Below are positions 59,288 to 64,000 of a stretch of DNA of 64,000 nt, in pieces. The translations under genes were made by a program, and so were the position numbers. Numbering within the stretch: position 1 is the first letter of the stretch; each line of letters begins with the position of its first letter. The notes beneath the pieces were generated by a model that was not told where the DNA came from, made no database searches, and saw only the letters and a program-made list of their open reading frames with translations. Origin of the DNA: Diadema setosum (taxonomy: Eukaryota; Echinodermata; Echinoidea; Diadematoida; Diadematidae); NCBI RefSeq assembly GCF_964275005.1, contig NC_092695.1, forward strand, positions 15,687,111-15,751,110, read 5' to 3'.

Positions 59288-59463
59288 ACGAATAATTTAT
59301 GAGTTGTGAGTGCATAGGGCACGAATATCGCACGAGGCGCGAGATAAGCCACTGGTCTATTCAACAAGGCGCGTAGCGCCGCGTTGAATAGACCAGTGGC
59401 GAATCTCGCGCCGAGTGCGGTATTACGTGCCCCAATGCACGAACAAAATCATAAATTATTCGT
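59288..59463. repeat. CpG-rich near-perfect palindrome
   Basis: From ACGAATAATTTATGA to TCATAAATTATTCGT, the two halves pair through GGCGCGAGAT and CCACTGGTCTATTCAAC to a small loop around 59370. It is probably a hairpin MITE or the end of a larger element. Confidence 0.7.
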
Positions 59464-60671
59464 TTTATACAACACCTTGTCCACAATCACAGTACTAAAT
59501 TAGTGACCGCTAACTCAGGAAGGCCCAAAAATAAATGTAACAATTAGGCCGAGAATTGTAAACCACCCTGTGTACTGCTTTCAAATACTCGTCATGATTC
59601 GACCACACAGTCACAGGAATCACAAACTCCGCAGGGTCTATACCCATTCTACGCTAACGTTAGATCGAGTTAGGCCTGACTGTTAAGCCTACCTGAGACG
59701 TCGGTAGATCTAGTAGTAGGTCTAGACTTTCTCTATTTCCGAAAATGATTGTATAAAAACACAAAAAAATAATCAAATTACGGTTTCTCAACTTGAAATG
59801 AAGTCTTGATTTTGGGATCACTGTGGTCCACGTAGCAGATCAGAGTCAAAACTAAAAACACAGCAGTAGGTAGGCCGCAATACATGCAACTAGCTAGGTA
59901 AAGTAGCTGCGCGTACACGTTGGACGTTGCAGTACTCCGCCGCCGCGACTGGTCTGTTTACCGGCAGCGCATCGCAGCGCAGCCGGCCAGCACGTACAAT
60001 GTAGTTTGCTGGCGCTTTGCTGCTGTGAGCCACAGAACTCTGTGAGCGGCCGGCCATGCATTAGTAGCCCCCCACGAGGCCGTGCTATAGTACCTTCGAG
60101 CCGTGCTATAGGCCCATGCCAGGGGCCTATTGTATGGCTGTCACTGTCAATGAGTTTGGTAGGTATTTTCTATTGAATGTCATGTGACATGTTCTTGGCC
60201 AATCACAATTCGACATCATTCTGAGGTGTTGTATAATACTCTATAATACTACGGGTACCAAACGAGGCCTTACTGAACAGACAGGGAAGTGCGTGCTAAT
60301 CCTGTACAAAACAAATGGACAGCGCGCTGTCCTCAAGCCTACTCTTGGCCTACTCACATCACCTCAGTTGCTGAGACGCGCGGTCTTTGAAGTTTTTGTT
60401 GTTGTTTATCAAGCGTCTTTGATTGTTTTTAGAGGTGCTTGAGAGGCGCACACTAATTTTGCATGCGCGCCAAAGAGGTTTTTGATGCGCGCTTTATACA
60501 ACTCGGACCATTACTGCGAGTAGCCAGAACGCTACAATGTAGTTTATACAGGCCGCTCCCACATGCATAGTACACCACACTGTACAATCGAGAGGGACAA
60601 CCAATACAACTCATCCCGCCGTCAAGCAAAGCGAGGCCGAGTTATCCCCGAGTCCGAGTCTAGCCTGACCC

Positions 60672-60840
60672 CGTTCGGGTAAGTTCTGAGACTGAACGTT
60701 TTTGGTTAATATTTCCCATTTTCGTCGTTACCCATCGAATATCTTGTTATTACAGCGTTATTCCGCACATTTCCTAGGCATGCGTTCACATTTTGGAGCA
60801 AAATTTGACAACTTTTGCAGGCGTACCAGAACTTTTTTGG
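60672..60840 (+). repeat. Dispersed repeat shared with 24365-24560
   Basis: See the entry at 24365 for shared blocks. It lies inside the inserted block. Confidence 0.5.
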
Positions 60841-61119
60841 GGCTTTATTAACTACAATTTGTTTTCTTATTATGTTGTGGTAGGGTTGGGGGTACCACGT
60901 ATCGACACCCTAAGGATCTGTAGCTTGTTTATTCTAAAAATATAATACAAATCCGCCTAATTCTTACCTCAAATATGCCATAAATACTGCAGTTTTGAAT
61001 GTCGTGACCGTCTCGTTGATTATGAATCTCCGTTTTAAAATAGCGCAATTTTAGTGCGTGCGTTCCGTTTTCTTCGCGCAGCTAAAAAGGGAACCTTGCG
61101 ATCGGCACCCCCTCTCCTC

Positions 61120-61201
61120 CATAGGTATACACGTGAATTTCACAGCATAGGTAATACACGTGAATTTCACAGGCCATAGGTAATACACGTGAATTTCACA
61201 G
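61120..61201. repeat. Three tandem units containing CACGTG
   Basis: Three units of CATAGGTA(A)TACACGTGAA, then TTTCACAG, with a period of about 28 bases. Each carries a palindromic CACGTG (E-box-like). Confidence 0.8.
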
Positions 61202-61808
61202 CCATGCGTCGTTACTGATCGGATGTGTAATTTTTAGCTTGGTTTGTTTGAGTTTGATTTTCGTTTCTTCGTTTTTATTGTTTTTATAGCTAATGAAACT
61301 TAATCCCGCGCGTACTTTTTCGTTCTATACGCAAACAGCCATGATACGCAGGGTGTCGATGGGAATTTGCCCTGTCGATAGGTGGTGCCCCAACCATACT
61401 AGATCTTAGTACATAGTAGTCATCAGTATCACACAGCTTTGAATGATTGTGTCATTTTAATGAATTTCTTTATTTGGGCTACCACTGAAACAGCTCAAAA
61501 TACATCAAGTTAATCTGTTTGATAAATAAAAGTGTTTTACAGTACTTTGTAGGCAATAAGATGATGATGACACCCCCTTAATCAAGGATAACTGCCTGCA
61601 TCTATGTATTCATCTTATGAAAAACTAATCAAAACTGCAAGATTTATTTTTGAAAAACCCCCCAAAGGGCATCATTTTCAAAAGTGTCCATTTGAGAAGC
61701 TTTACAACCCTTTAAATGTGTAATTTCTCATTTGATGTAGGGGCAAATATCATCAAAAACACATATATGATGTTAAAAACTCAATTATGAAATATGACCT
61801 CTACTATA

Positions 61809-62290
61809 GGGCTCACACCTGTAAATAAAATGGAATGTCCCAGACCCCTTCACAAATTCGTACCAAAGATACCAAATAAGTGAAGAAAAAAATTAATTAA
61901 AAATCAATAATACAGTTTTGCATAAAACTGAATAGCTGCAGATATTGAGAATGAATTCCTCTACAAACTACACTTTGGTTTGAAGATTTTCTAATCTTCA
62001 GTTTGAAGCTTTTCTAATGGAATTTGAAGGGACTATATTTCATTGGGTGCATGTACGGAAAATAGGTGGTTTTTTTGAGTGAAAAGAACTCGTAGTCTGG
62101 CTTTGCGGACCATTGGACAGAGTTTGAGCTGAAGAACCCGCCTTGGAAATTTGATGGATGACAGGGTGTTCTCACTTATCCAGGTTAGTGAAGCTGAAAC
62201 ACCTCATTTCTCCCAGCTATTTTACAGAATTTTTTGAATTTTGAATTTTAACACACGTCTCTATGGGGAATTATTTACCCGTGTGAGCCC
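61809..62290. mobile_element. MITE, right copy bounding the 7.4-kb insertion
   Basis: Same ends as 54879-55301. It is preceded by CTACTATA and followed by TATA (62291-62294), 42 bases from the stop codon of the ST8Sia copy 2 exon. Direct orientation relative to the left copy. Confidence 0.78.
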
Positions 62291-62336
62291 TATAACTGGT
62301 ATAATGCACCACCATTGTGTTCGAGTCTCTGGAGTC

Positions 62337-62622
62337 TTATTCTACATTCTCATCGTAGCAGCGTTCATTGACTAGTCGGAGTACTCCCTCTTCGTCTAGC
62401 TTTCGCAGCAGAGCAAATTCCCGAGGCATCTTGTGCACACCCACTGTGCCGTTTTTAGAGTAAAAGTTTCTTATGGTGGGTTCATAGTAATGGTATCGCA
62501 GTTCTCGGTTCCGGGAATCTTGCGGGAACGGATAGAACCCATATATGTTAACTTCATCACAGTGTAGAAGAGCGACCGTAACCACTGACAGTCCCGTAGA
62601 CGGCAATGGAATCTTCCAAATC
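62337..62622 (-). CDS. ST8Sia-type sialyltransferase, copy 2, last exon (partial gene)
   Basis: A second alpha-2,8-sialyltransferase gene, of which only the final exon is in the window; earlier exons would lie beyond base 64000. The acceptor is the same CTCTCTACAG and the phase is the same as in copy 1. It encodes motif S, HYYEP and the HKMPREF motif with catalytic His and Glu, and ends RCYDENVE-stop, three residues longer than copy 1. About eight base differences separate it from copy 1 exon 4, with about 172 consecutive identical bases. The adjoining intron is recognisably related but much more diverged. Its 3' flank has been displaced by the 7.4-kb insertion. Nothing in this exon suggests a pseudogene. 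Confidence 0.85.
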
Positions 62623-64000
62623 CTGTAGAGAGAAAGCAAGCCCACACAAGAAAACACTGAGGAATTTGATAACACAGTGAATTGTTCTCTGTAATGTTAA
62701 ATGTTAATGACTTATTGTCAGAGAATGCTGACTTAGGGTCAACGGGTGGGACTCGGCGAAAGTTTATACGGATGCGTTTATGGATTTTCCATCTTATCTG
62801 ATATCTGAAATTCTGATGTATGTCATTGTCTTTGCAGGGTTAATTATGTTGTTCAATTTTTATGAAATAAATGATTTAAACAAAGAGCAAAAAGCTTCAA
62901 ATAACATAGCACCTGTATGTGTGTGAAGTTTTACGGTGAAGGGTGCGGAACCACATTCATGGAATAAAACAACCGAGTGAGGGCGCTCAGCCCCAGACCA
63001 TTCCGTCCCAAGGGTAGGGGAACTTTTGGCATTTTCCTTTCTGAAAATCAAAGTTGAATTCCAATTTGGGGGCAGGTATGTAGCGCATTGGTATAGAAGG
63101 AGAACACGTAGCGAATAGCCAGTTCAATAATTACGTAGTGTAAATCATACAAACTAAAAAAAAAAAAAAAAATGGTGCCTATTTGAACTTGTATACTCCT
63201 TGAACACTTTTTAGTGGCATATCCGCTGAACATCTAGTAATTAACAGTTTGCATTATTTTTGGAACTATTGGAGTCCGCAACTAAAGATTGAAAACATAA
63301 TTTTTACGATGACTCATAATTATCAAAAATAATGGACAGTGAAGTGGTTTTATGATCTGCAGGAAATGTGTGTATGTTTAAATGGCACTTACAGAGCTGT
63401 CTGTCTCTAATATTGATTCCATTGACATTACTTCTGTCTTCTGCGTTGATGTTTGCTAATAAAATTCCATATATCTGTACGTCATGTTATTCTATGAAGA
63501 ACATGAAAACATTGGACGTTATGCCGACAACCGCATATAGTGATATCACACCGCCCATGGCACTGACCCTATTTAAATCGGTTATGTGGAAGATATGGAA
63601 TTTTCTTTTCCGAAATTTGAAGAGAACGATTTTCAAGTCAGATTCGGCACCACCAAACAGCAGGATTTCACTCCGAACACTACATGCATAGCATACGCGA
63701 AAAGCTAGCGCTTTCACTCTTGTTGCATTAAGTCAATTATTTTAGATAATGGCTGATTGTCCTGCCCGATATATCAGACCAACTGTTAAAATTTTTCCAA
63801 AAGCACCAAATTTGTAAATTTGCACCGGTAATCTTTTATAATTTACATTTAATCATTTATAACATACTTTATTCCTTCATAGATCATCAAAAAACTCATC
63901 TAAACTTTCGCTTTGATATTGCAGAATTATCGTTGTCTGTTTCTGTGTGATGAGACCATCTGAACAGCTATTTGTATCTAATGCCGTCTTCTGTGGATAT
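62623..64000. other. ST8Sia copy 2 last intron (partial)
   Basis: Related in patches to copy 1 intron 3: ACCGAGTGAGGGCGCTCAGC at about 62975 matches about 24640, TATAGAAGGAGA at about 63094 matches about 24783, and GAATTTTCTTTTC...AACAGCA.....TTTCACTC at about 63600-63680 matches about 25320-25395. No further exon was recognised before the end of the window. Confidence 0.65.

Larger units (their letters stand above)
59047..61808. other. Right part of the 7.4-kb block, without a recognised gene
   Basis: It contains a strong hairpin (59288-59463), a CpG-rich stretch (about 59930-60070), the dispersed repeat at 60672-60840 and a three-unit tandem repeat (61120-61201). No coding region is supported. 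Confidence 0.55.

Noticed and set aside
1-64000. Retroviral, LTR or Polinton-type remnants
   Set aside because: No gag, protease, integrase, envelope, capsid or protein-primed polymerase motif and no LTR pair were recognised. The only reverse transcriptases belong to LINEs.

Overview
The window is animal genomic DNA: AT-rich, with long introns, microsatellites and many transposons. The two host gene types are a delta-type protocadherin and an alpha-2,8-sialyltransferase. With the repeat content (a fold-back element with tandem-repeat arms resembling sea-urchin TU elements, a Tx1/L1-like LINE, tRNA-derived SINEs), they point to a marine invertebrate deuterostome, most likely an echinoderm. The species cannot be fixed from the sequence alone.

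Layout. 1-1551: upstream DNA. 1552-16453 (+): a complete four-exon protocadherin gene whose exon phases join exactly into 1336 codons. It has a signal peptide, seven cadherin repeats, one membrane segment and a long tail with delta-protocadherin CM1-like and CM2-like motifs and an RVxF-type motif. About 1.6 kb of probable 3' UTR follows. 18-21 kb: intergenic DNA with microsatellites. 21169-31955 (-): a complete four-exon ST8Sia-type sialyltransferase gene (362 aa). Its third intron carries a LINE 3' fragment and a fold-back element (26550-28700) that is itself hit by a MITE. 33.0-34.4 kb: a repeat cluster in which one module occurs in two orientations.

37201-47511: a 10.3-kb element with 26-bp terminal inverted repeats. 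It holds two exons encoding a MADF domain, a 14-bp motif repeated six times, a second motif three times near the right end, and a nearly intact 5.7-kb LINE inside an 18-bp target-site duplication. 47.5-54 kb: TIR transposons and MITEs, including a 1.7-kb TIR element, a MULE-like fold-back MITE inserted into a SINE with a 9-bp duplication, a near-perfect mariner-like palindrome and a TTAA-type MITE.

54.8-62.3 kb: a 7.4-kb block bounded by two direct copies of one MITE. It lies in the 3' flank of a second, partly visible ST8Sia gene whose last exon is at 62337-62622 (-). The two ST8Sia genes are a tandem duplication. Their last exons are about 97% identical while the adjoining introns have clearly diverged. 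No retroviral, LTR or Polinton-type element was recognised.

Both host genes encode cell-surface or glycan functions: calcium-dependent homophilic adhesion by the protocadherin, and Golgi addition of alpha-2,8-linked sialic acid. Nothing in the sequence shows that they work together. The strongest candidates for something undescribed are the TIR element with the MADF gene and repeated internal motifs, and the MITE-bounded 7.4-kb insertion in the duplicated sialyltransferase.
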